Shown in pieces: positions 27,266 through 35,027 of a stretch of 64,000 bases of DNA. How positions within the stretch are numbered: position 1 is the first letter of the stretch; the number at the start of each line of letters is the position of its first letter. Source of the DNA: Planctomycetota bacterium (GTDB lineage Bacteria > Planctomycetota > UBA1135 > UBA2386). A program made the position numbers and the translations under genes. Location: contig BJHM01000006.1 in assembly GCA_014192625.1 (NCBI GenBank), positions 1 through 64,000 on the forward strand, in the 5' to 3' direction. The notes under the pieces are model-generated. The model ran no database searches. It saw only the letters and a program-made list of their open reading frames with translations, and was not told where the DNA came from.

Positions 27266-28288
27266 TCAATCTGGGCGCCTTGGCCGATGATCTGGCTGCA
27301 CGACTTCGTCGATGCTGAGCGGCTGCCGCGCCACAAACGGCGACACCCGCACGGCGCAGGCCGCAACGTCGCACATCGCGCAATAGCGCCGATGGCACGG
27401 GTCGGCGTGGAAGGTGATGTCGGTCTCGCGATCCAGTTCGCTTTGCACGCTTGCCGCTAGTTCATCGGCCAACGTGTGCGACTCATCTACGGACAAAAAC
27501 TCGGGCACCACGAGGTGCGCGTTGACGTGGACCAAACGACCAGCACGGATCGCGCGTAGCTGATGCACTCGAATCACGCCGCCGGAGAGCCGCTTATCCA
27601 GCACGGCAACCAAGACCTTTACCAGCAAAGGATCCGCTTCGTCGAGCAACCCACCGGCCGCTTCACGCACCAACTGCGCGCCGGTTCGGAGGAGCAACAA
27701 CGCGACCAAGATCGCCACCATCGGGTCGAGCCACGGCAGCCCGGTGATGCGCACTAATAACAGGCCAAGCACGACGCCGAGGCTAGTGATGAAGTCCGAC
27801 CGCACGTGCTTGCCATCGGCGACCAACGTCGGCGAATGGTGCTGTTGTCCAATGCGGATCAGGTAAACGCTGAGCAGCAGATTGAAGAAGCCCGCAGCGG
27901 CAATGATCCAAAGGCCGAGATCAATCGACTTCAGCTCAGTGCCTGACCACAACGCCTGCGCAGCTTCCCAGACAATCAACAGCGCCGCGAACGCGATCAT
28001 CCCGCCTTCGAATGCAGCTGCTAAGAACTCAACCTTGCCATGGCCATAGGGGTGGTTGCGATCGGCCGGCAGGCCTGCAACATAGACCCCTAAAATCGCC
28101 AACATTGCAGCGACGACGTTGACGATCGATTCGAGCGCGTCCGACAGCACGGCCGTCGAATGCGTCTGCCACCAAGCAAAACTCTTGGCCCCGAGCAGCA
28201 CGATCGCCACCACGAGCGACAACCACGCCGCCCGCGAACGGATGCGCTGATCGGCACGCGGATCAGAGATTTCTTGAGTCCCAACCAT
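27266..28288 (-). CDS. CDF-family cation efflux transporter with Cys-rich C-terminus
   Basis: This 340-aa inner-membrane protein pumps divalent metals (Zn, Fe, Co, Mn) out of the cytoplasm by proton antiport. It has about six hydrophobic segments. The conserved sites are SDALESIVN in TM2 (Asp) and DGKHVRSDFITS near TM5 (HxxxD), with HPYGHGKVE in the loop between. The cytoplasmic tail ends in DPCHRRYCAMCDVAACAVR, with five Cys plus His that are likely metal ligands. I use the ATG at 28288, because the longer frame reads through the direct-repeat DNA at 28372-28450. No SD is visible. Metal specificity cannot be decided. Neighbours are unrelated. Confidence 0.88.
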   Translation of the reverse strand: MVGTQEISDPRADQRIRSRAAWLSLVVAIVLLGAKSFAWWQTHSTAVLSDALESIVNVVAAMLAILGVYVAGLPADRNHPYGHGKVEFLAAAFEGGMIAFAALLIVWEAAQALWSGTELKSIDLGLWIIAAAGFFNLLLSVYLIRIGQQHHSPTLVADGKHVRSDFITSLGVVLGLLLVRITGLPWLDPMVAILVALLLLRTGAQLVREAAGGLLDEADPLLVKVLVAVLDKRLSGGVIRVHQLRAIRAGRLVHVNAHLVVPEFLSVDESHTLADELAASVQSELDRETDITFHADPCHRRYCAMCDVAACAVRVSPFVARQPLSIDEVVQPDHRPRRPD

Positions 28289-28371
28289 CAGGTAAGGAGC
28301 GTAAGCCCGTGCGGGCTCTTGGCGAACCATGCGAATGGAATGACTACCCCCGGCTGGACAAAAATTTGCGG

Positions 28372-28448
28372 GGGTGGGCGTTTTTGGTGCGCGTGCTTTA
28401 GCGGGTGGGCGTTTTGAGTGCGCGTGCTTTAGCGGGTGGGCGTGATCG
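28372..28448. repeat. Direct repeat, 31-bp unit (two full copies and one partial)
   Basis: GGGTGGGCGTTTT, then two variable bases, then GTGCGCGTGCTTTAGC occurs at 28372-28402 and 28403-28433, with a third partial unit (GGGTGGGCGTG) starting at 28434. It lies in a 421-bp gap (28289-28709) between the cation transporter start and the M14 peptidase stop. The remainder of the gap shows small palindromes but no gene. Confidence 0.85.
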
Positions 28449-28709
28449 CGCTTGCGCGGGAGCCTATGTTGCCCGTCACGCGGCGACCCGCAGCGAGCGG
28501 CGACCAAGAAAACCCACCACCCGTGTAACGCCCCGCCTTACCCTCGCCACCACCGCTGCCGCGCAACGGAAAAAGGCTACGACCTGATTCGAAAATCCGC
28601 GGTCGCTACTGCCGCCGCCGACCACTCTTTTGCGGTCTAAGAGCCTGTCACGCCGCTGCGTTGCGGAGCTTTTGTCCCGCAGCCAAAGCGGGCCTGAATC
28701 AGCGCGCGA

Positions 28710-31487
28710 CTACCTGCCCGTCGCTAACAGCACGGCATTCAAAAACAGCAAGTTGAGCCCGTCGGCAAACGCGCGCAGGTTGGGGTCCTCAGCAAACGCC
28801 ACGACGTGCCCCTTGCCCTTTGGCTGATGCACGAGCCACGCCTTCTGCGCAAACTGCTTTTTACTGTCGGCCCACACAAACCCAGAGCGCACGAGTTGGT
28901 CTTCCTTTGCGTAGACCCCGACGTTGGTGCCGCGGTCGAGTTTTACCGGTGTGAAAATGTCACTCGAATCACTGACCACATTTATGATCGCGCTGCAACC
29001 AAACGCGAGGAAGTGCTCGACATCGAGGTGCACCGCGAAAATCGCACCCGGCGTTCGCGGTGGCTTTTCTTTGTCTGGCCGGATCGCTTTTTCATAGTCA
29101 AACGGCTCAGGCTCAACCGGCTTCTGCTGGTCGGTGCGCGCTTCGGTGGCGGGCTTTGCGGCAGCAACCTCGGCAGGCTGGCCGGTTTTCGGTTCGTCTT
29201 TCAGAGCCGCGCCCTGGTCTTTCCCGTCCTTGGCCTTGTCCTTTTGCGCATCAGGCTTCAGCCGGTCTTCAGCCTTCGTCGCCAGCAGGCCAACGTTTTC
29301 TTCTGCGAGCCAAGTGGCAGCACTGCCGAGCGCGATCAATACGCCACCGCGGTCGACCCAGCTAACGATCCGCTCCGCACCGGCCTTGCCAAGCACCTGC
29401 CCGTAACCATTGCCTTCGGGCAGCACGAGAACCGTGTAACGATCGAGGTCGGCGCGGCCCAGGTCCGCCGTGCGGATCGGCGTGACCGGCAAGCCGTAGC
29501 GTCGTTCGAGCAGGAAGCGCGCATAGCCCGCGGAGTTGGAGTTGACTGGCCGGTCCCACGCCATCGCCACGCTTGGAGTTCGCACGACGTGCGAATTGTT
29601 GCTGCCAAAGTTGATGCCGCTCTCGACCCATGAAGTGTCGGTCGGCAGCAAAAAGACGCCGAGTCGCTTACTGGCGCTGCCTAAAATTTGATGCAAATCC
29701 ACCGGGTTGGCAGCGGCGCGAACCACGTAGCTACCCGCAGCAAAATCGCTCCCATTCAGACGGAATGGTTTGTCCAGCGTGCGCGCGACAATGCCCTTTT
29801 GCAGCAGTTCGATGAGCAATGCAGCGCTGCCATTAGTCCACGGCACGACGTAGCCGACCTTGGCTTTGACCGCTGGCCAAGCACTCAGCACCGGTGCCGC
29901 AGCACCCGGCAAAAGCAACTGCATCGGCCCGATCAGAGGCGTAGCGCAAGTGAAGGTCTCAACATCGAACAACAGCGGCAGGGACCAGCCGGTCAAGTCA
30001 TAGAAGTCGAGCCCCAGGCGTTTCTTTTCGCGCGCCTGCTGCTCCTTCAAAAAATCTGCATCCATGTCGAAGTGCCGCTGCAGCAGCACGCTCGCCAGCC
30101 GCTTCTGCGGCTGCGCCAACGAAACCACGTAGCTACCCTCGGCAAAGCTGCGCGCCACTGCTGCGCCGCCGAGGAACGGCGTCACCTTGTCGCTGCGCAA
30201 TTCACCGCTCGCGCGGTGCACCTCGATACCCTGCTGCGATAGCAAGTTCATCAACCGCGCAAGCCGCGTGCGGTCCGCCACGTCCGGGAACACGTAGGCC
30301 GTGACGGGCCCGCTCCGTCCTTCTTCAATCGCACTGCGGCGATAGTCGAGGAACGACTGCAGCGCCAACTGCCGGTTGTTCGCCACCGTTTCCAGTGTGC
30401 CGAGCGAAGCGATCACGTGATTGCGCACGCATTCGCGATAACTGAGCAGCGTCTCGTCCTCGCGCCGAAACAACAACCCGCGCGAACTGCCTTGCTCGAA
30501 AGTCATGCCGATCGTGCCCTGAAACGTGGGCCAGCCTTCGCCGTAGCCTGGATAAAATGAGTCGTATGCTTCCCGCGTGAAGTAGTCGATGCCGTAACGA
30601 TCAAACCACTGCGCATTGTTCTTGCCGTAGCGCGTGAGCCACTCGCGCTGCGCGCCGGTGATCTCAGGATTGAGCGGCGGGCTTGGCGGTGAAAAGTAGT
30701 AGGTCGAGTTGCCGCCCATCTCATGCAGATCGACATAGACCTGCGGCCACCACTGCTGAAAGGCCCGCACCCGCGCCTGGGTCTCTGGCTGCGACATGGC
30801 AAACCAATCGCGGTTCATGTCGAACAGGTAGTGATTGGGGCGGCCGCCCGGCCACGGCTGCGTGTGCTCGGCGGACTGCGGATCGCTCATCGACAAAAGG
30901 CCATGCGCAGCGCGCGTGCCATGGACAAAACGATCGCGGCCGTCCGGGTTCTGCAGCGGGTCGATGATCACGATGCAGTTCTTGCGAATCAAAGAAACAA
31001 GCGGGTCATCCTGCGCAGCGAGCAAATGGTAGGCAACGTGCAGCGCAGCGTCTGAGCCCGACGGCTCGTCGCCATGCACCGTGTAGGCAAGCCAAGCAAC
31101 CGCGGGCAGATCGCGGCAAAGTTCTTCGCCCGCGCCATTTTGCAGGGTGCGCGGATCGGCGAGTTTTTGCATGCCTGCCTTCAGCACATCGAGATTGGCA
31201 AGCCGTTCTTTTGTGCCAAGCACCAAATAATATAGCCGCCGACCTTCCCAGCTTTTGCCATATTCAACGAGCCTAATACGGTCCGACGATGCTGCGAGCG
31301 CAAGGATATATTGCTCGATTTCAGCGTGCAGGGAGATCTCTTCTCCCAGCTCATAGCCGAGCACAGAGCGCGGCGTGGGCGTCGTCGAGTCATACCTTGC
31401 GCCCGATACCAATGGCGGAAGGTCTTGGCAAAGAACCATGGCCTTTGCCAGCAACAGCAACAAAAAAAACCGGCGAGGTAACAACAT
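28710..31487 (-). CDS. Secreted M14 family zinc carboxypeptidase
   Basis: The 925-aa protein begins with a signal peptide (MLLPRRFFLLLLLAKAMVLCQ). The M14 catalytic region is at about residues 60-350, with zinc ligands His138 and Glu141 (HGDEPSG) and His255 (DLHEMGG); Glu331 (TFEQGSS) is the likely catalytic Glu. Between these lie NPDGRDRF and MNRDWF, as in M14 enzymes. Residues ~350-925 form a long C-terminal part with beta-strand and charged linker regions, including a Lys/Pro/Ala-rich linker at about 760-810, and a class-I glutamine amidotransferase-like section (VLVLPEGNGYG, SWVDRGGVLIALGSA). It removes C-terminal residues of peptides outside the cytoplasm. Divergent from the metalloprotease at 31738, with 250 bp between. 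Confidence 0.9.
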   Translation of the reverse strand: MLLPRRFFLLLLLAKAMVLCQDLPPLVSGARYDSTTPTPRSVLGYELGEEISLHAEIEQYILALAASSDRIRLVEYGKSWEGRRLYYLVLGTKERLANLDVLKAGMQKLADPRTLQNGAGEELCRDLPAVAWLAYTVHGDEPSGSDAALHVAYHLLAAQDDPLVSLIRKNCIVIIDPLQNPDGRDRFVHGTRAAHGLLSMSDPQSAEHTQPWPGGRPNHYLFDMNRDWFAMSQPETQARVRAFQQWWPQVYVDLHEMGGNSTYYFSPPSPPLNPEITGAQREWLTRYGKNNAQWFDRYGIDYFTREAYDSFYPGYGEGWPTFQGTIGMTFEQGSSRGLLFRREDETLLSYRECVRNHVIASLGTLETVANNRQLALQSFLDYRRSAIEEGRSGPVTAYVFPDVADRTRLARLMNLLSQQGIEVHRASGELRSDKVTPFLGGAAVARSFAEGSYVVSLAQPQKRLASVLLQRHFDMDADFLKEQQAREKKRLGLDFYDLTGWSLPLLFDVETFTCATPLIGPMQLLLPGAAAPVLSAWPAVKAKVGYVVPWTNGSAALLIELLQKGIVARTLDKPFRLNGSDFAAGSYVVRAAANPVDLHQILGSASKRLGVFLLPTDTSWVESGINFGSNNSHVVRTPSVAMAWDRPVNSNSAGYARFLLERRYGLPVTPIRTADLGRADLDRYTVLVLPEGNGYGQVLGKAGAERIVSWVDRGGVLIALGSAATWLAEENVGLLATKAEDRLKPDAQKDKAKDGKDQGAALKDEPKTGQPAEVAAAKPATEARTDQQKPVEPEPFDYEKAIRPDKEKPPRTPGAIFAVHLDVEHFLAFGCSAIINVVSDSSDIFTPVKLDRGTNVGVYAKEDQLVRSGFVWADSKKQFAQKAWLVHQPKGKGHVVAFAEDPNLRAFADGLNLLFLNAVLLATGR

Positions 31488-31737
31488 GGCGCGCGACTCT
31501 AGCCATAACTAAGCAGACCGGCACAGAGCGCCGCATCGAAAGCACCCGGCACAGGCAAAGTCGGGCGACCATGCGCTCAAAGATTCATAGCAATTCCTCA
31601 TGCTATCATGTTTATGGCGACTTGATTTCTGTGGGCGCGCCACAAGAATCTCGTTGCTCACGCGCTTCCGGCCAGCCCCTTCAGTGACTTGGTTTTCAGT
31701 TCTGCGGTTTTCACCACCCTCTAAAAATTCCTTCGCC

Positions 31738-34700
31738 ATGCATTTGCTCTCCCCGGCTGTCAGTCTCACGCTCGCCCTTTGCTTGTCTGCGGAAGAACCA
31801 GCGCGCCAAACGGACCAGCAAAATCCAGCTGCCGCAAGCTTTCAACTCGACCGCTTTCCCGCGCTGGAAGAGCGCGTCGGTGGCGTTTGGCAGGTGCATT
31901 ACCACAAGGCCACGAAGACGCCGGAGTTCACCTACGGCACGGGCATTGTGCTGCAGGATTGGCGCGAAAACTCGCTCCTCGAAGCGCGCCGCCACGCAAC
32001 GCAAGCGCTGGTCACTTATGGCGACCTGCTAAAGCTCGCCACCGCCGAATACCGTGAGTCGATCGGCGCGCGCATGGGCAACGCCTACTCCTTCACCTTT
32101 GATCAGTATTTCAACTCTGTGCCCTGCATCGGTGGCCGCGCTGACGTGCGCATCAACATGCAGGGCGTCATTGCCATGCTCGGCAGCATCGCCTATCAGA
32201 TTCCGGCCGATTTCGACACGCACCCTATCGTCAATCCGGAGACCGCCAACCTGCAGGCATGGCTGGCACTCGGCGAACAACCGACCGGCGCGCCACAGCC
32301 CAACAAAACGCTGCAAACCCGCTTGGTGATCTGGGCAGACCTTGAAGCCGATGCATACAGCGACTGCCACCTCGCCTACGAGTGCCCGGTCAGCAACTTG
32401 GACCTGAACGGCAACGGCAAGGTTGGCCGCTACTACATCGATGCCTTGAACGCTGCCGTCCTGCACTACCAAAACGACAAGCACGATTGCAGCAGCCTCG
32501 CCTGCAAGAACGCACATCATGGCTATAATCGCAGTGTTGAACTCGCGCCGCCAGCAGCGCCGCTCGCGCCAGTAAGCACGCTCGTAACGGTGCTCGCCTA
32601 CGCGCGCACTGGGCAGTCGGCAGTCTCGCCGTTAGTAAATACGCCGATGGCCGGTTTTACGGTCACCGTGCCAGGTGTCGGCACCTTCACGACGGATTCC
32701 TTGGGCCAAATAACAATTGACATCATTGCGCCCGTTTTGATCACGGTTACCGCAATGGATGGTAATCACTGTTCGCCAATCAATGGCACCAGCGCACCTG
32801 CGGCCTCGGTCACGGTCACCCCAGGCATCAATGCCATCCTGCAGATTTTCACCAGCACTGCCACGCCCGAACAAGCCGCACACGCCAACACGTATTTCTG
32901 GGTGTACACGGCCAACGAATGGGTCCGCACTCTGGCCGGCAACAACGCGCAGATGAATACTGCGGACGGGGTCACCCCGAACGTCAACCTCACGGGTTCT
33001 TGCAACGCCTTCTACACCGGCAACACGATCAACTTCTACCCAGGATCTGGCACCTGCAACAACACGGGCTTCTCGACGGTTGTCGTGCACGAGTGGGGGC
33101 ATGGCATCGACGAGCGCTTCGGCGGCATCTCCAACTCCGCGACCGATGGCCTGTCTGAAGGCTGGGGCGACATCTTTGGCATGTATCACCCACTGGTCGA
33201 CAACCCGATCGTCGGCATCGGTTTCACGACTGCTGGCGGCGCGATCCGCACCGGCCTGAACACCAAGCTCTACGGCACGCAGACCGAAGTGCACGCCTCG
33301 GGCGAAATATGGATGGGCTTTGCCTGGCGATTGCGTGACAACTTACGCGCAGCCTTAGGCACGCCCCAGGCAATCGCGATCAGCGACGATATCGTGATCA
33401 GCACGATCGTCGCCAATGCCACCAACCAAGCAAACGCAGTCGTGCAGGTATTCATCGCCGACGATGACAATGGCAACCTCAACGACGGCACACCGCACTA
33501 CACTCAGTTGAGCGCGGCAGCGACCACGAAGGGAATGCCTTTCCCGGCAATACAGATTGCCTCGATCAACACGACGCCACTCGCCAACACCACGCAGACC
33601 TACACGCCGCGCCGCGTGTTCTGCACTGCAGCGGCGGTGAGCTCGGGGACGATCACCGATGTTCGCTTGGTCTACTCCTCGCTCGGTGGCCCTTTTCAAA
33701 CCCGCACCATGATCTCGAGCGGCAACCCGAACGGCTACCAATCGATCCTGCCGGGCATTTCTAGCGGCGTCGTGACCTACCACATCGAAGCCACGCACTC
33801 GAGCGCCACTGTGGTGCGGTCGCCAGCAAGCGGCGAATACAGCTACTCGGTTTCGGTGCCGGTCAGTGGCCCATTCACCCAGTTCTTCACGGACAACTTC
33901 GAAGCTGCTACTACGGCTTTTACGACCACCCGCCAGAGCGGCACGGCGACCAATGACTGGCAACTCGGCATCCCAAACGGCAAGACCGGCGTGTCATCCG
34001 GCGTTGCCTGGAGTGACCCCGCTGCCGCCGCAAGCTCACGCATCTTTGGCACCGACCTCGGCGCTGGCACTTCCAATGGCGCATACCCGGCGAACATGAA
34101 CTACTACATCACTTCGCCGGTGATCAACTGCACGGGCCGCACGGGTTGCTACCTGCGCTTCCGCCGGTGGCTCACTGTCGAGGAAGGGATCTTCGACCAG
34201 GCCACGGTCCGTGTGAACGGCCAAGTGGTATTCGCCAACCCGCTAAATGGCAACCTGGTCGACACTGCATGGCAAACGTTTGAGTATCCGATCCCGATGG
34301 CGGACAACAATCCGTCGGTCCAGCTTGAGTTCCGCTTGATTTCAGATGCGGGCCTACAACTCGGCGGCTGGCACGTAGACGACGTGCAACTCGGCACCTA
34401 TGTGGTGACGCCACCAAATGCGATCCTCATGCTGCTGCCCGAACAGGCCGCCGCGGCTGCGCCGATGACGCTATCAGTGCAGACGCTAGGCGCGCAGCCG
34501 TTCCTGATCGCCATCGGCGACCTGCCCGGCCCCACCTCGATCCCGGGCATCCCGACGCTTTTGGTCGGCGGCTCGACATTGACCCTGACCGGCTACACCA
34601 ACGTGGCCGGCGTATTCTCGCTGGGCTTTAGTGCGCCCACGCCAGCCTCAGCAATCGGCAGCATCTGGTATTCCCAAGTGCTGACGCTCGACGCGGCATT

Positions 34701-34746
34701 CAACTTGGTGACTTCCAACCAGTTCATCAATCTCTTCACCCAGTAA
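31738..34746 (+). CDS. Secreted HEWGH metalloprotease, paralogue 1
   Basis: This 1002-aa protein starts at the ATG at 31738, which gives a complete signal peptide (MHLLSPAVSLTLALCLSAEE). A pro-region of ~240 residues follows, ending in an EF-hand-like DLNGNGKVG segment. The zinc site is HEWGH at 451-455 with SEGWGD (Glu474), resembling fungalysin-type gluzincins. The catalytic region includes YGTQTEVHASGEIWMGFAW. A beta-sandwich (about 715-890) with MAM/jelly-roll character (TDNFEAATTAF, NMNYYITSPVINC, GGWHVDDVQLG) is absent from paralogue 2. The last ~85 residues form a domain shared by both proteins, probably an extracellular C-terminal module. The pro-region DNA is identical to that of the gene at 35028 over 766 bp. 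Confidence 0.85.
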   Translation: MHLLSPAVSLTLALCLSAEEPARQTDQQNPAAASFQLDRFPALEERVGGVWQVHYHKATKTPEFTYGTGIVLQDWRENSLLEARRHATQALVTYGDLLKLATAEYRESIGARMGNAYSFTFDQYFNSVPCIGGRADVRINMQGVIAMLGSIAYQIPADFDTHPIVNPETANLQAWLALGEQPTGAPQPNKTLQTRLVIWADLEADAYSDCHLAYECPVSNLDLNGNGKVGRYYIDALNAAVLHYQNDKHDCSSLACKNAHHGYNRSVELAPPAAPLAPVSTLVTVLAYARTGQSAVSPLVNTPMAGFTVTVPGVGTFTTDSLGQITIDIIAPVLITVTAMDGNHCSPINGTSAPAASVTVTPGINAILQIFTSTATPEQAAHANTYFWVYTANEWVRTLAGNNAQMNTADGVTPNVNLTGSCNAFYTGNTINFYPGSGTCNNTGFSTVVVHEWGHGIDERFGGISNSATDGLSEGWGDIFGMYHPLVDNPIVGIGFTTAGGAIRTGLNTKLYGTQTEVHASGEIWMGFAWRLRDNLRAALGTPQAIAISDDIVISTIVANATNQANAVVQVFIADDDNGNLNDGTPHYTQLSAAATTKGMPFPAIQIASINTTPLANTTQTYTPRRVFCTAAAVSSGTITDVRLVYSSLGGPFQTRTMISSGNPNGYQSILPGISSGVVTYHIEATHSSATVVRSPASGEYSYSVSVPVSGPFTQFFTDNFEAATTAFTTTRQSGTATNDWQLGIPNGKTGVSSGVAWSDPAAAASSRIFGTDLGAGTSNGAYPANMNYYITSPVINCTGRTGCYLRFRRWLTVEEGIFDQATVRVNGQVVFANPLNGNLVDTAWQTFEYPIPMADNNPSVQLEFRLISDAGLQLGGWHVDDVQLGTYVVTPPNAILMLLPEQAAAAAPMTLSVQTLGAQPFLIAIGDLPGPTSIPGIPTLLVGGSTLTLTGYTNVAGVFSLGFSAPTPASAIGSIWYSQVLTLDAAFNLVTSNQFINLFTQ
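31756..32521 (+). repeat. 766-bp perfect direct repeat, copy 1
   Basis: Bases 31756-32521 are identical to 35187-35952, offset by 3431 bp. The repeat covers the 3' part of the signal peptide and the whole pro-region of the two paralogous proteases, and stops abruptly at the domain boundary after KNAHH. The flanking sequence and the remaining protease parts differ clearly. Confidence 0.95.
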
Positions 34747-34787
34747 CGCCTGAGATAGTGATGAGCCTGCCGCGCGCGCGGCACTTG

Positions 34788-34843
34788 CCTGCTGAGATTG
34801 GCCTGCTGAGATTGGCCTGCTGAGATTGGCCTGCTGAGATTGG
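34788..34843. repeat. Four perfect 14-bp tandem repeats
   Basis: CCTGCTGAGATTGG is repeated exactly four times at 34788, 34802, 34816 and 34830, 42 bp after the stop of the first protease and before the leader of the second. No hairpin or T-run accompanies it. The rest of the 281-bp gap (34747-35027) is GC-rich with no gene. Confidence 0.95.
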
Positions 34844-35027
34844 GGCGTCGGGACAAAAACCGGCGCCCCAGTTTCGTTTTTCGGCCGACCAAGAGCGGAA
34901 CCGCCACGTGGTCTTCCCCTGTGTGCGCGCGCGGTCCTCGGATCCTTCGGCCCGCGCGCGAGCGACCCGCAAGGCACTTCGCAAGGCAGGTGGCAATCAC
35001 GACGAGGATCGAGAAGCGGACGAAAAT

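Noticed and set aside
31600-31737. 46-residue extension of the first protease
   Set aside because: It precedes a complete signal peptide and has no ribosome binding site, so the ATG at 31738 was chosen.
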